From Chloroflexota bacterium (GTDB lineage Bacteria > Chloroflexota > Ktedonobacteria > Ktedonobacterales > Ktedonobacteraceae), in NCBI GenBank assembly GCA_005881495.1, contig VBHI01000308.1, forward strand, positions 1 to 55,160: a stretch of DNA of 55,160 nucleotides. The letters are read 5' to 3'. A model generated the notes under the pieces. It did no database searches, had not been told where the DNA came from, and saw only the letters and a list, made by a program, of their open reading frames with translations. Positions 33,689-41,985 of the stretch are shown here, piece after piece (the stretch's first letter is position 1; each line of letters opens with the position of its first letter). Made by a program: the position numbers and the translations under genes.

Positions 33689-35683
33689 ATGCAGGAATTT
33701 AAGGTGGAAGCACCATTTCAACCAACGGGAGACCAGCCTGAAGCTATTGCGCAACTGGTTGAAGGCATCAAGAATGGCTCTAAGATGCAAACCTTGCTGG
33801 GGGTGACAGGGAGCGGCAAAACCTATACAGTAGCAAAAATTGTCGCTCAGGTACAGAAACCGACGCTGGTGCTCGCTCCGAATAAGACGCTGGCGGCGCA
33901 GCTCTACAGCGAGTTCAAAGAGTTCTTTCCCAATAACGCGGTAGAATATTTTGTATCCTACTATGACTACTATCAGCCTGAAGCCTACATACCACGCACC
34001 GACACGTACGTTGAAAAAGAGAGCATGTTGAACGAAGAGATCGAGAAGCTCCGGCTCTCGACGACACGCAGCCTCTTTGAACGGCGCGATGTACTGATTG
34101 TTGCCTCCGTCTCCTGCATATACGGCCTGGGTAGCCCTGAAGAGTATGGCGAGGTGGTTCTGACCGTGAAGGTGGGGGAAGAACGACGGCGCAATAAGAT
34201 TTTGCGCCACCTGACGGAGATCCAATACGAGCGCAACGATGCCAATTTCATTCGCGGGCGTTTCCGGGTGCGCGGCGATGTGTTGGAGATATTCCCCGCC
34301 TACGAGGATGTCGCGGTGCGCATCGAGTTTTTCGGCGATGAGATCGAGCGCATGACCGAAATTGATCCGCTGACGGGTGAAGTGCTGGGGAAACGGCAAA
34401 GGCTAGACATCTACCCGGCCAAGCACTGGGTTACCACACAGCAACGGCTCAACAGAGCTATCGAGTTGATTGAGGCAGAGTTAGAAGAGCGGCTGGCCGA
34501 GCTAGAGGCAGAGGGAAAACTCCTGGAGGCGGCGCGCTTGAAGCAGCGCACCAATTTCGATATCGAGATGTTGCGCGAGACTGGTTTCTGCTCAGGCGTC
34601 GAAAACTATTCGCGTCACCTGGCGGGACGCGGTGCAGGCGATCAGCCCTGGACGCTGATGGATTACCTTCCGGATGATTATCTGCTTGTGGTGGACGAGT
34701 CACATGTAGCGCTGCCCCAGGTACGAGGCATGTACGCCGGAGATCGCTCACGCAAACAGGTGCTGGTCGATTATGGCTTCCGGCTTCCTTCCGCGCTCGA
34801 TAACCGGCCATTGACATTTCCTGAGTTTGAGCAACAGATCAACCAGGCCCTTTTTGTCTCCGCCACCCCCGGACCGTATGAGCACGAGCATAGCCAGGCG
34901 GTTGTGCAGCAGGTTATCCGCCCGACGGGTCTGCTCGATCCGTCGATCAGCGTGCGCCCAACCAGGGGGCAGATCGATGACCTGCTGGCGGAGATCAGGA
35001 AACGGGTCGAGAAGGGACAGCGCGTGCTGGTGACGACGCTGACCAAGAAGATGGCGGAAGACCTGGCGGACTATATGCAGGAACTGAATATCAAGGTTCA
35101 CTACCTCCACTCGGAGATCGATACGATTGAGCGGGTCGAAATCCTGCGCGACCTGCGACTCGGTGTCTATGATGTGGTGGTTGGTATCAACCTGCTGCGC
35201 GAAGGACTGGACCTGCCAGAGGTCTCCCTGGTGGCAATTCTCGATGCCGACAAAGAGGGGTTCTTACGCTCAGGAAACTCGCTGATCCAGATCATCGGAC
35301 GAGCCGCCCGCCATGTGGAGGGCAGCGTGATTTTGTATGCCGATACTGTTACAAGATCGATGCAATATGCAATGGATGAAACGAACCGCCGCCGCAGGCT
35401 GCAGACGGCTTTTAACGAGCGCAACCATATCACGCCGCGCGGTATCAAGAAGGATGTGAAGTCCCTAACAGAGCGCATCAAGGCGATGAGCGGCGTCAAC
35501 ATTGAGGAGGCAGACAGGAAAGCGGTGGCAGCGGTGCTGGCGGGTATTCCCAAAGATGAAGCGCTGCGACTGATTAGAGATTTGGAGTCGCAGATGCGCG
35601 CCGCGGCTAAGCAGTTGGAGTTCGAGAAGGCGGCACAGTTGCGCGACCAGATCATCGAGATCAGGCGGTCGATGGTGGAATAG
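33689..35683 (+). CDS. uvrB: Excinuclease ABC subunit B
   Basis: Start at the ATG 33689, where family similarity begins ('[17 protein letters not shown]'); an upstream in-frame ATG adds 20 unlikely residues. The 664-residue product is complete: Walker A '[10 protein letters not shown]', the DNA-inserting beta-hairpin '[20 protein letters not shown]', UvrA-binding domain, '[15 protein letters not shown]', helicase motifs '[17 protein letters not shown]' and 'QIIGRAARH', and a C-terminal UVR domain ('[28 protein letters not shown]') that binds UvrC. It verifies damage and loads UvrC in nucleotide excision repair. uvrA and uvrC are not in the window. The DinB-like gene follows 14 bases later. 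Confidence 0.97.
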   Translation: MQEFKVEAPFQPTGDQPEAIAQLVEGIKNGSKMQTLLGVTGSGKTYTVAKIVAQVQKPTLVLAPNKTLAAQLYSEFKEFFPNNAVEYFVSYYDYYQPEAYIPRTDTYVEKESMLNEEIEKLRLSTTRSLFERRDVLIVASVSCIYGLGSPEEYGEVVLTVKVGEERRRNKILRHLTEIQYERNDANFIRGRFRVRGDVLEIFPAYEDVAVRIEFFGDEIERMTEIDPLTGEVLGKRQRLDIYPAKHWVTTQQRLNRAIELIEAELEERLAELEAEGKLLEAARLKQRTNFDIEMLRETGFCSGVENYSRHLAGRGAGDQPWTLMDYLPDDYLLVVDESHVALPQVRGMYAGDRSRKQVLVDYGFRLPSALDNRPLTFPEFEQQINQALFVSATPGPYEHEHSQAVVQQVIRPTGLLDPSISVRPTRGQIDDLLAEIRKRVEKGQRVLVTTLTKKMAEDLADYMQELNIKVHYLHSEIDTIERVEILRDLRLGVYDVVVGINLLREGLDLPEVSLVAILDADKEGFLRSGNSLIQIIGRAARHVEGSVILYADTVTRSMQYAMDETNRRRRLQTAFNERNHITPRGIKKDVKSLTERIKAMSGVNIEEADRKAVAAVLAGIPKDEALRLIRDLESQMRAAAKQLEFEKAAQLRDQIIEIRRSMVE

Positions 35684-35697
35684 AAAGGTCTTGTGAG

Positions 35698-36189
35698 ATG
35701 GATAAGGCTAAGTTGCAAGAAATGATCCAGTCAGACCGGGCGCAACTGGATGAGCTGCTGGCGACGCTGAGCGCCGCGCAAATGTGCCAGGCAACGCTGG
35801 AGAATCAATGGTCCGTCAAGGATGTGCTGGCGCATATCGCTGCGTGGGAGAAGAGATGTGTGGGTTGGATCCAGGTGGGATTGCGGGGAGAGAAGCCCGA
35901 CAAACCGGAAGCAGGATATACCTGGGAAGTGGTTGATAGGTTGAACGAGAAGACGTTTCAGGAGAACCGGGAACGCCCTCTCAACGATGTGCAGGCTGCA
36001 TATCGCCAGGCACACCAGGAAATGCTGGCACAGGTACAGGCACTCTCGGAAGACGATATTACGAATCCACAGCGCTTCTCGTGGACGAATGGGCGTAATC
36101 TGGTTCCTTATATAGCGGCCAATACATATGAGCATTACCAGGAGCATGTCGAGCAGATTCGGAAGTGGATGGTGGATAAGGTAGTGTAG
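35698..36189 (+). CDS. DinB/ClbS-like four-helix-bundle protein
   Basis: 163 residues, AAAGGT eight bases before the ATG. Four long helices with the DinB-family metal ligands: His in 'SVKDVLAHIAAWEKRC' and the pair in 'EHYQEHVEQIRKW'. It resembles the DUF1706/ClbS-DfsB branch, of which ClbS protects cells from colibactin by opening a cyclopropane; others are thiol-dependent (mycothiol/bacillithiol) transferases. The exact chemistry is unknown. It starts 14 bases after uvrB, so the two are probably co-transcribed, which fits a damage-protection role. Confidence 0.82.
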   Translation: MDKAKLQEMIQSDRAQLDELLATLSAAQMCQATLENQWSVKDVLAHIAAWEKRCVGWIQVGLRGEKPDKPEAGYTWEVVDRLNEKTFQENRERPLNDVQAAYRQAHQEMLAQVQALSEDDITNPQRFSWTNGRNLVPYIAANTYEHYQEHVEQIRKWMVDKVV

Positions 36190-36219
36190 GGTCGCCCCCA
36201 CAATACTTTTTCTTTCTCA

Positions 36220-36228
36220 TGGTACAAT
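36220..36228 (+). promoter_or_regulatory. Extended -10 promoter (TGGTACAAT) before the DHS-like gene
   Basis: TG-n-TACAAT about 55 bases before the start; no clear -35 box. Confidence 0.5.
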
Positions 36229-36284
36229 ACAATGCGTTGAAACAGCGCTAAGCTGTCTGTCCCATGAGAAAGGAACATGATTTC

Positions 36285-37415
36285 ATGCATCATCACGATC
36301 ACCACCAGGATACTCCCAATGCCCATCATCACGAGCTAAGCCAGAGCGATTACCTGAGTGGAGCGCAAATTATTCCGCGGCGAGTTCATGCTAATATGAC
36401 GGTCGCGGAACTGATAGATCAGCAATTCCAGGCGTATAATAGTGCGCGATTGAATGAGGCGGCGCGCCTCTATGCCCAGGAGATGTTGGACCCTGAGAAG
36501 GATGTGACCATTGGTCTGACGATGGCAGGTGCCCTGACGCCCGCTGGCCTGGGGGGCTGCGTTATCACGTTAATGGAGCATGGCTTCGTTGATTTTATCA
36601 TCAGCACGGGCGCCAACCTCTATCATGATATGCATCACGCGCTGGCGATGACACTGCACCGGGGCGATTTCCGCCTGGACGATACGAAGCTGCAGGAAGA
36701 AGGGGTCATCCGCATCTATGACATTCTCTTCAAAGACAGCGTGCTCCTGGACACCGATGCTTTTGTACGTGAGTGCCTGAAAAGCTTGCCGAACAGGCCG
36801 ATTGCAACCTCGGAACTGCACCACCACCTGGGCACCCAGTTGCTCAAAGCCGGGGTCAATCCTGAGTATTCTTTACTGGCCCAGGCAGCACGCTGGAACG
36901 TTCCCATTTATACCTCCTCACCAGGAGACTCGTCGATTGGGATGAACGTTGCACGCAACGCCCTGGATGGCAGCCTGTTGATGCTCGATCCGCTGGCCGA
37001 TGTTAACGAGACCACTGCGATTGTTCACCATGCTACGCGCAATGGCGTCATTATTCTTGGCGGTGGCAGCCCGAAGAATTTCTATTTGCAGACGCAGCCG
37101 CAGCTCTGGGAGGTCCTCGGCATCCACAAAGGGGGGCATGACTATTTTGTGCAGATCACCGCTGATGCTCCCCATTGGGGCGGACTTTCAGGAGCAACAC
37201 CTTCGGAGGCTGTTTCATGGGGCAAGATCAAACCAGACCAATTGAGCAGCACAGTGGTAATTTACGGCGACTCGACAATTGCTCTACCGTTAATTACCGC
37301 GTACGCTGTGACAAAGGCCAGGCCGCGCCAGCGAAGAGAGCTCTTTGCCAGGCGCGAGCAGTTACTAGAAGAACTGAAACAGGCTTATGCTGCAGGAAAA
37401 GAGATACGGCCATAG
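36285..37415 (+). CDS. Deoxyhypusine synthase-family protein
   Basis: Start at 36285 because AAAGGA lies about ten bases before it; an ATG seven codons earlier has none. The 376-residue product opens with a His-rich tail ('MHHHDHHQDTPNAHHH') and then follows the DHS fold: 'GLTMAGALTPAGLGGCVITLMEHGFVDFIISTGANLYHDMH', 'TSSPGDSSIGMNVA', 'VIILGGGSPKNF', 'HDYFVQITADAPHWGGLSGATPSEAVSWGKI' with the catalytic Lys in 'SWGKI'. DHS is NAD-dependent and moves a butylamine group from spermidine; in archaea and eukaryotes to eIF5A, while bacterial homologues are thought to make homospermidine or act on other amines. No eIF5A exists in bacteria, so a small-molecule acceptor is likely. speD and speB follow, supporting a polyamine role. 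Confidence 0.88.
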   Translation: MHHHDHHQDTPNAHHHELSQSDYLSGAQIIPRRVHANMTVAELIDQQFQAYNSARLNEAARLYAQEMLDPEKDVTIGLTMAGALTPAGLGGCVITLMEHGFVDFIISTGANLYHDMHHALAMTLHRGDFRLDDTKLQEEGVIRIYDILFKDSVLLDTDAFVRECLKSLPNRPIATSELHHHLGTQLLKAGVNPEYSLLAQAARWNVPIYTSSPGDSSIGMNVARNALDGSLLMLDPLADVNETTAIVHHATRNGVIILGGGSPKNFYLQTQPQLWEVLGIHKGGHDYFVQITADAPHWGGLSGATPSEAVSWGKIKPDQLSSTVVIYGDSTIALPLITAYAVTKARPRQRRELFARREQLLEELKQAYAAGKEIRP

Positions 37416-37421
37416 CAGGCT

Positions 37422-37481
37422 TTCCACCTAATGCTCATATGTTTCCAATTTAGGTGGAATGTCTGCTTGCTTTTAGGTGGA
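37422..37481. promoter_or_regulatory. Inverted/direct repeat TTAGGTGGA downstream of the DHS-like gene
   Basis: TTCCACCTAA (37422-37431) pairs with TTAGGTGGAA (37450-37459), and a third direct copy TTAGGTGGA stands at 37473-37481. Could be the DHS terminator (no T-run) or an operator upstream of the speD promoter. Confidence 0.4.
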
Positions 37482-37531
37482 TATGCACTGGTTATTAGAT
37501 AAAAACATCGAGCACATACTTCTCATTAGCT

Positions 37532-37561
37532 TGACAACCTAATGTATAATGACATATAATG
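37532..37561 (+). promoter_or_regulatory. Near-consensus sigma-70 promoter of speD-speB
   Basis: TTGACA (37532-37537), 18-base spacer, TATAAT (37556-37561). Both hexamers are perfect. The spacer contains another TATAAT-like copy because ATAATGACAT is repeated. Confidence 0.8.
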
Positions 37562-37566
37562 ACATA

Positions 37567-37590
37567 CGGGGTCAAAAAAATGACGCCGTT
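37567..37590 (+). promoter_or_regulatory. 5'-UTR hairpin before speD
   Basis: ACGG-G-GTCA, loop of six A, TGAC-G-CCGT: eight base pairs around one G-G mismatch. It starts a few bases after the predicted transcription start, about 30 bases before the ribosome site GAGGAGG, so it may stabilise the 5' end or regulate speD. Confidence 0.45.
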
Positions 37591-37622
37591 TGTGTTACTA
37601 GAGCTAAGAGGAGGTAAAATCG

Positions 37623-38054
37623 ATGCTTGTCCATTTAATGTTGGAGCTGTACGGTTGCGACCGGGAGCTGCTGTCTAACGAGGCATTGGTACGTCGTGCC
37701 CTGGATGAATATCCGGCCCGTGTCGGTATGGAGAAAGTCAGTCCAGTTCACCTGTACCATATTGAAACATCCAATCCATTGGATGCTGGTCTTTCGGGCT
37801 TTGTCGTCATTGCCCAGAGCCACACTAGTTTGCATGCCTGGCCTGAATATGGCGAAGTCGATATCGACATCTGTTCCTGCAAAGAATTTAGCCAGGAAGA
37901 GGCCATCGCCTTTGCCAGGGAGATGTTCCAAACAGATGATGTAGAGGCGCATTTCGTGGTACGCGGCAACCGTTCCCTGCGCCCGGAGACGCCTGATCCT
38001 GTACGCTACGAGGCAGCTATAGCTGAGCGTAGTGCAAGAATGGCGGTGCGCTAA
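37623..38054 (+). CDS. speD: S-adenosylmethionine decarboxylase proenzyme, unusual Gln-Ser cleavage site
   Basis: 143 residues with GAGGAGG eight bases before the ATG. It is a class 1b (Thermotoga-type) AdoMet decarboxylase: 'LELYGCDRELL' at the start and the active patch 'GFVVIAQSHTSLHAWPEYGEVDIDICSC'. Ser66 should become the pyruvoyl group after self-cleavage; His71 and Cys86 match the catalytic His68/Cys83 of the Thermotoga enzyme. Unusual: the residue before the Ser is Gln65, where the family almost always has Glu. The enzyme supplies decarboxylated AdoMet, the aminopropyl donor for spermidine. No aminopropyltransferase (speE) is in the window. speB follows by 19 bases. Confidence 0.9.
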   Translation: MLVHLMLELYGCDRELLSNEALVRRALDEYPARVGMEKVSPVHLYHIETSNPLDAGLSGFVVIAQSHTSLHAWPEYGEVDIDICSCKEFSQEEAIAFAREMFQTDDVEAHFVVRGNRSLRPETPDPVRYEAAIAERSARMAVR

Positions 38055-38073
38055 AAAGAAGGAGTACGATCTT

Positions 38074-38949
38074 ATGACTGATTCGCCTGTAACCCAGTTT
38101 GGTGCGCCAGATGCGCCTTACTGCGACCCATCAACCGCTCGCGTAACGATTATCCCGGCCCCGCTTGAATATAGCGTGTGCTATATGAAAGGCACTGAAC
38201 TTGGGCCACAGGCGATTCTTGATGCCTCCAGCCAGGTGGAATTGTATGACGAGGAACTCGATTGCTGCCCCATCGAGGTAGGCGTCTATACACGTCCGGC
38301 ATTAGACTACCACGACATGGATCATGCCACCACGCTTCAGGCCACCGGTGACGCTGTACGTGAAGTACTTGAACGCGGACAACTCCCCTTTACGCTAGGC
38401 GGAGAACACTCCCTCTCCGCTCCTCCTATAGCTGCTGTACGAGACTATTTTCCAGACCTGACGGTTGTACACATCGATGCTCACGGCGACCTGCGCGATG
38501 AATACGAAGGAACGCCCCTCTCACATGCTTCTATTGAGAGACGGGTTGTAGATATGGGTATTCCTTTGACCGAGATTGGCATTCGCAGCTTTAGCCCTGA
38601 AGAGGCCGAATTTATGAAAACTCGCCCCAATGTGGCGGTGGTATGGGGCTACCAATTGGCAAAGGGAACGGCGGTTATTCCCTGGGATCGCCTGAGCAAA
38701 CATACGTATGTCACGATCGACCTCGACGCCCTTGATCCCAGCGAGATGCCAGCGGTGGGTACGCCTGAACCAGGCGGATTACACTGGTACCAGTTACTCG
38801 AACTCATTCGAGAAATCTGTCACCGCACTACTGTTGTCGGGATGGATGTAGTCGAACTCTGCCCGATGGAAGGGCAGACCCGCGCTGATTTTCTGGCCGC
38901 GAAGCTGGTGTATAAGATGATCGCTTATCGATACTGCGATAAAGGGTGA
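38074..38949 (+). CDS. speB: Agmatinase/ureohydrolase family protein
   Basis: Start ATG 38074 has AAGGAG about nine bases upstream. The 291-residue product has all ureohydrolase manganese motifs: 'FTLGGEHSLSAPPIAA' (His), 'VVHIDAHGDLRDEYEGTPLSHASIERR' (Asp-Ala-His-x-Asp) and 'YVTIDLDALDPSEMPAVGTPEPGGLHW' (Asp-x-Asp). It removes urea from agmatine to make putrescine, or from aminopropylagmatine to make spermidine, in the cytosol; which one cannot be told. It is in one operon with speD under the strong promoter at 37532. Confidence 0.92.
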   Translation: MTDSPVTQFGAPDAPYCDPSTARVTIIPAPLEYSVCYMKGTELGPQAILDASSQVELYDEELDCCPIEVGVYTRPALDYHDMDHATTLQATGDAVREVLERGQLPFTLGGEHSLSAPPIAAVRDYFPDLTVVHIDAHGDLRDEYEGTPLSHASIERRVVDMGIPLTEIGIRSFSPEEAEFMKTRPNVAVVWGYQLAKGTAVIPWDRLSKHTYVTIDLDALDPSEMPAVGTPEPGGLHWYQLLELIREICHRTTVVGMDVVELCPMEGQTRADFLAAKLVYKMIAYRYCDKG

Positions 38950-39082
38950 AGCCCGGTCCTTTCGGTCCTTTGGCTCTTCGGTTTGCGTTTGGCATCGCAT
39001 AAGGTATGTGGTATGGTGTAAAGGAAATTATCAAATAATCCGCTATACGCTACAAAATGACGGAGGAATCGATGGCAGCCGA

Positions 39083-40099
39083 ATGAAGTGGATGCCCATT
39101 TGCGCAATGAAAAACGATAAGGACACTGGGCACGTTCCCCAACATGGTCAGAGTAAAAGTTACAGCGCGTATGTTATACTTTGTCTATTAGCCACTCTTC
39201 TTACTGCTTGCAGCGGTTCAGGCAACACAACTTCAGCTTCTAAGAATGGCAAAAGTACCCGCGCAATGCCAACAAATAACGGGATAATCACATACAGTAC
39301 AAATCCGAACGACGTCATTGTTCGCACGTTCTATGGGGGTGGCAACTTCGGCACGTTAGCATTCAGTCCCGAAATGAGTATTTACGGGGATGGGAGGTAT
39401 ATTCTTGGGCCAGGTTTGCAAATGAGAGAGGGAAGGCTTGACACAGATTCATTGCAACAACTGTTGCATGCACTGGTTGATGCAGATGGGCTGCTCAGTT
39501 TTACTCAAACGCAATTTTATGACGTGCCAGATCAGAATGCTACTTTATTACAACTGACACTGAATAAAAAATACTATGAATTTCAGTACGGCAAATTTGG
39601 TACACTGCAGGAGAGCGCACAAGCATTGGATGAATATCACCGGTTGGATCGCGCTCTGACCACGATCAGGGAGTCGCTCAAGGGTCCAACGCATCCCTAT
39701 AGCAATGCAACGATGACCGTGCTCGTCCACCAGGATTTTAGCCCGGATCTGACACAGAACATTCCCGTTTGGCCATTAGCAGATTTTACACTGAGCCAGC
39801 TGGCGAAATTTGAATGTGGTATCATTCCACCTGACCAGGTTGGCCCGAACGGCGATACCGGTTGCCTGACCTTCACTGTGCCACGAGCTGCATATCTGCC
39901 AAACAGGCGGCAAATACAAACTATCAGGTCATTGCTCAATAATCAGCAGCAGGGAGAGTTTCTTGAGCAGGGCTTGTATTATCGCCTGGTGATGCGGCCA
40001 CTGCTCCCTGATGAGTTACCCTTGAAGACGGTTGCCATGTTGGGCAGTAATGAGTTAAGCTATAAGGGTGTTCCACTGCAAAGCGGCCCGATACCGTAG
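39083..40099 (+). CDS. Predicted lipoprotein of unknown function
   Basis: Start uncertain: ATG 39083 (GGAGG about 16 bases upstream) or 39107. The N-terminus is basic and then hydrophobic ('SYSAYVILCLLATLLTACSG') with a lipobox Leu-Thr-Ala-Cys, so the protein should be lipid-anchored outside the membrane. A Ser/Thr linker follows, then a mostly beta mature part ('VIVRTFYGGGNFGTLAFSPEMSIYGDGRYILGP', 'LQLTLNKKYYEFQYGKFG', 'VLVHQDFSPDLTQNIPVWPL'). About 338 residues. The family is not one I can name; similar lipoproteins occur in Ktedonobacteria. Monocistronic. Confidence 0.78.
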   Translation: MKWMPICAMKNDKDTGHVPQHGQSKSYSAYVILCLLATLLTACSGSGNTTSASKNGKSTRAMPTNNGIITYSTNPNDVIVRTFYGGGNFGTLAFSPEMSIYGDGRYILGPGLQMREGRLDTDSLQQLLHALVDADGLLSFTQTQFYDVPDQNATLLQLTLNKKYYEFQYGKFGTLQESAQALDEYHRLDRALTTIRESLKGPTHPYSNATMTVLVHQDFSPDLTQNIPVWPLADFTLSQLAKFECGIIPPDQVGPNGDTGCLTFTVPRAAYLPNRRQIQTIRSLLNNQQQGEFLEQGLYYRLVMRPLLPDELPLKTVAMLGSNELSYKGVPLQSGPIP

Positions 40100-40188
40100 C
40101 GGGTGCCAAAGCCATAACTATCGGGTCACGCGCTATGCAGCCAAAAGAGTAGTATTGCGCAGAATGCTCGCCTAGCACGAGTAGTTTG

Positions 40189-40197
40189 TGGTATACT
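40189..40197 (+). promoter_or_regulatory. Extended -10 promoter (TGGTATACT)
   Basis: TG-n-TATACT about 170 bases before the start of the Arg/Asn-rich protein gene; no -35 box. This would leave a long 5' UTR. Confidence 0.45.
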
Positions 40198-40365
40198 ATA
40201 GGGAGACGCAGCCCCTCTGAACATGCCAATAAAGAACATAATGCGTCAAGAATGCTGGAATTGGTGCGGAGCCACCGACGGGAAGTACCTTCGAAATCTT
40301 GCCCATATGTCCACCACTTAGATGAAATTAACTACCCTCCAAACGGGACAACCCGGAAAGGAATC

Positions 40366-41715
40366 ATGACAAGAGATTACAACAAACAGCCGCGAGACGA
40401 CGTGCGCTCGTCCTCTCGAGGTCAATCCCCAAACAGGACGGGAGAAGAGCGAACTCCACGTCCACCTCGTCCTCGTCTTAATCGCGAAACGGTAGATCGC
40501 GCCTGGGAGTCCGGAGCGCCTACTCAACACGCCGACTATCGCACACGCAGCAGTAATGGACAACCATCACGCAATAACTGGCGGAATAACCAGCCATCAG
40601 AGCATTCCTCTGCTCAAAATGGTCAAAGACCCTACAGACCATACGGACCCAATGGCAATCAACGAAGTTTCGAGCGTTCTCCCAATAACAATTTTGGTAC
40701 TCGTCCCCGATCTTACAACGCAAGCCGTGAGAGGTACGACAATCGGCGCCCCAGTGGCAATGGACCCGGAAGTCCGAGTGGATTTCAGAAGAATAGAGCT
40801 TATCCCGGCTCTCGCGATAACCAACAGCGGCAAGCTCAGGATCAACGGCCCCCATTCCGTGAAAGCGAACGTCATCGAGGCTATCAAGGTCGCGGTCCCG
40901 ATGAACCTCGTCAGCGTGATTTTAAACGCGATGATCGCTCACCCCGCAGTTTTGAGCGCAAACCTGGGAACTTCGAACGCAATGGCCGCCCGCCGCGCAA
41001 TTTTGATCCGCTAGCCCGCGATAATGAGCGCAAGCCGCGCGAATTCGAGCGGGGTGAGCGTCCACAGCGGAACAATGCTGGGGGCAATCGTCCATTGTAT
41101 CCTGCTGGTCAACGGGATACACACAATCCGCGCAGGCAAAGTCGGCCAGCGGCGCGACAAGATAGTTCTTCTCGAGAGCGACCTGGCGTCAACGGACGAG
41201 AAGGCGAACTTTTTGAGGGGGATTATGAGCGTTTTGATACCCCGAAGAGTCAGCGGAATGTCAAGCCTGAGCGACCTTCACGGGAAAGTAAAACAGGCGG
41301 TAGAACTCGTACCGAGCCAGAAGAGCGGCACGTGACGCGTTTACCTGACGGGCGTGTGCTCAAGGGTCCGCGCCCGGCACAACGCAAAAACGCTCAGTTC
41401 TGGACTGGTATTGCCAATGAGACAGAAGAGCTGGTCAAGCAGGTTGAGACGCTTGTGACGTCTGATGCGCCTTTGGGGCCTGTGGTATCAGAGTTAGCAG
41501 CCACACCTGAAGTGAAGCCGGCAATTGAAGATGCTGCTCAAGTTTCCGCTGCGGATAAAAAAAAGGAGACAAAAGCTCCACGGAAGGTGCGTTCTCGCGC
41601 TGCAAGTGCGATTGCTCGTAGCAAGAAGGAAGCGAAGAAGGAAAAGGCGGCGAAGCCGCGTTCGTCCGGCCCTAAGCCATCGCAGCATGGCTTTAAATGG
41701 CCCTCGCCCCAGTGA
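40366..41715 (+). CDS. Long intrinsically disordered Arg/Asn/Pro-rich protein, probably nucleic-acid binding
   Basis: ATG 40366 with AAAGGAA just upstream. Of 449 residues about the first 330 are low-complexity, rich in Arg, Asn, Gly, Pro, Ser and Gln ('SNGQPSRNNWRNNQPS', 'PYRPYGPNGNQRSFERSPNN') with loose repeats around 'FERKPGNFERNGRPPRNFD' and 'KPREFERGERPQRN'. A more ordered stretch follows ('HVTRLPDGRVLKGPRPAQRKNAQFWTGIANETEELVKQVETLV'), then a Lys/Ala-rich tail ('KKETKAPRKVRSRAASAIARSKKEAKKEKAAKPR'). Such composition recalls RNA-binding tails (RGG-like) and condensate-forming proteins; this is inference. No membrane helix. A 17-bp hairpin follows. Confidence 0.75.
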   Translation: MTRDYNKQPRDDVRSSSRGQSPNRTGEERTPRPPRPRLNRETVDRAWESGAPTQHADYRTRSSNGQPSRNNWRNNQPSEHSSAQNGQRPYRPYGPNGNQRSFERSPNNNFGTRPRSYNASRERYDNRRPSGNGPGSPSGFQKNRAYPGSRDNQQRQAQDQRPPFRESERHRGYQGRGPDEPRQRDFKRDDRSPRSFERKPGNFERNGRPPRNFDPLARDNERKPREFERGERPQRNNAGGNRPLYPAGQRDTHNPRRQSRPAARQDSSSRERPGVNGREGELFEGDYERFDTPKSQRNVKPERPSRESKTGGRTRTEPEERHVTRLPDGRVLKGPRPAQRKNAQFWTGIANETEELVKQVETLVTSDAPLGPVVSELAATPEVKPAIEDAAQVSAADKKKETKAPRKVRSRAASAIARSKKEAKKEKAAKPRSSGPKPSQHGFKWPSPQ

Positions 41716-41726
41716 AGAATTTCAAC

Positions 41727-41769
41727 ATATGCGCTCTCTCGCTGCTTGTGGTAGCGAGAGAGCGCATAT
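41727..41769. terminator. 17-bp perfect stem hairpin
   Basis: ATATGCGCTCTCTCGCT (41727-41743), nine-base loop, exact complement 41753-41769. No T-run directly after; follows the disordered-protein gene by 11 bases. Confidence 0.65.
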
Positions 41770-41805
41770 AATAATGTACGGACTCTTTTTATTTCGAGAA
41801 ACGTT

Positions 41806-41985
41806 ATGCATATTAGAGCGGTTTTGGGGCCTATTGCTCCTGAAGATTTAGGCATCACGCTGGGTCATGAGCATTTATTGAGCAATATTGTGCCGCGGCT
41901 GCGTCACGCAGGAGTATCTCAAGAAGAATTGGACACGATTTTTATTGAGACGCCGAAGCGATTGTTGACACTACAGGGTGACTAA
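41806..41985 (+). pseudogene. 59-residue in-frame mini-gene: phosphotriesterase-family ends joined, middle missing
   Basis: The frame begins like a phosphotriesterase ('MHIRAVLGPIAPEDLGITLGHEHLL', with the metal-binding His-x-His of strand 1 at His21/His23) and ends like one ('VPRLRHAGVSQEELDTIFIETPKRLLTL'), but the roughly 260 residues between, with the rest of the metal site, are absent. The join is in frame and the stop codon overlaps the next start (TAATG), so translation can still feed the radical SAM gene. It is most likely a deleted gene; a small translated protein that keeps coupling is possible. It has no convincing ribosome site. Confidence 0.65.

Noticed and set aside
37416..37622. 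Known riboswitch (SAM, TPP or speF-type) before speD
   Set aside because: I see only a simple hairpin and short repeats, not the conserved cores of these riboswitches.
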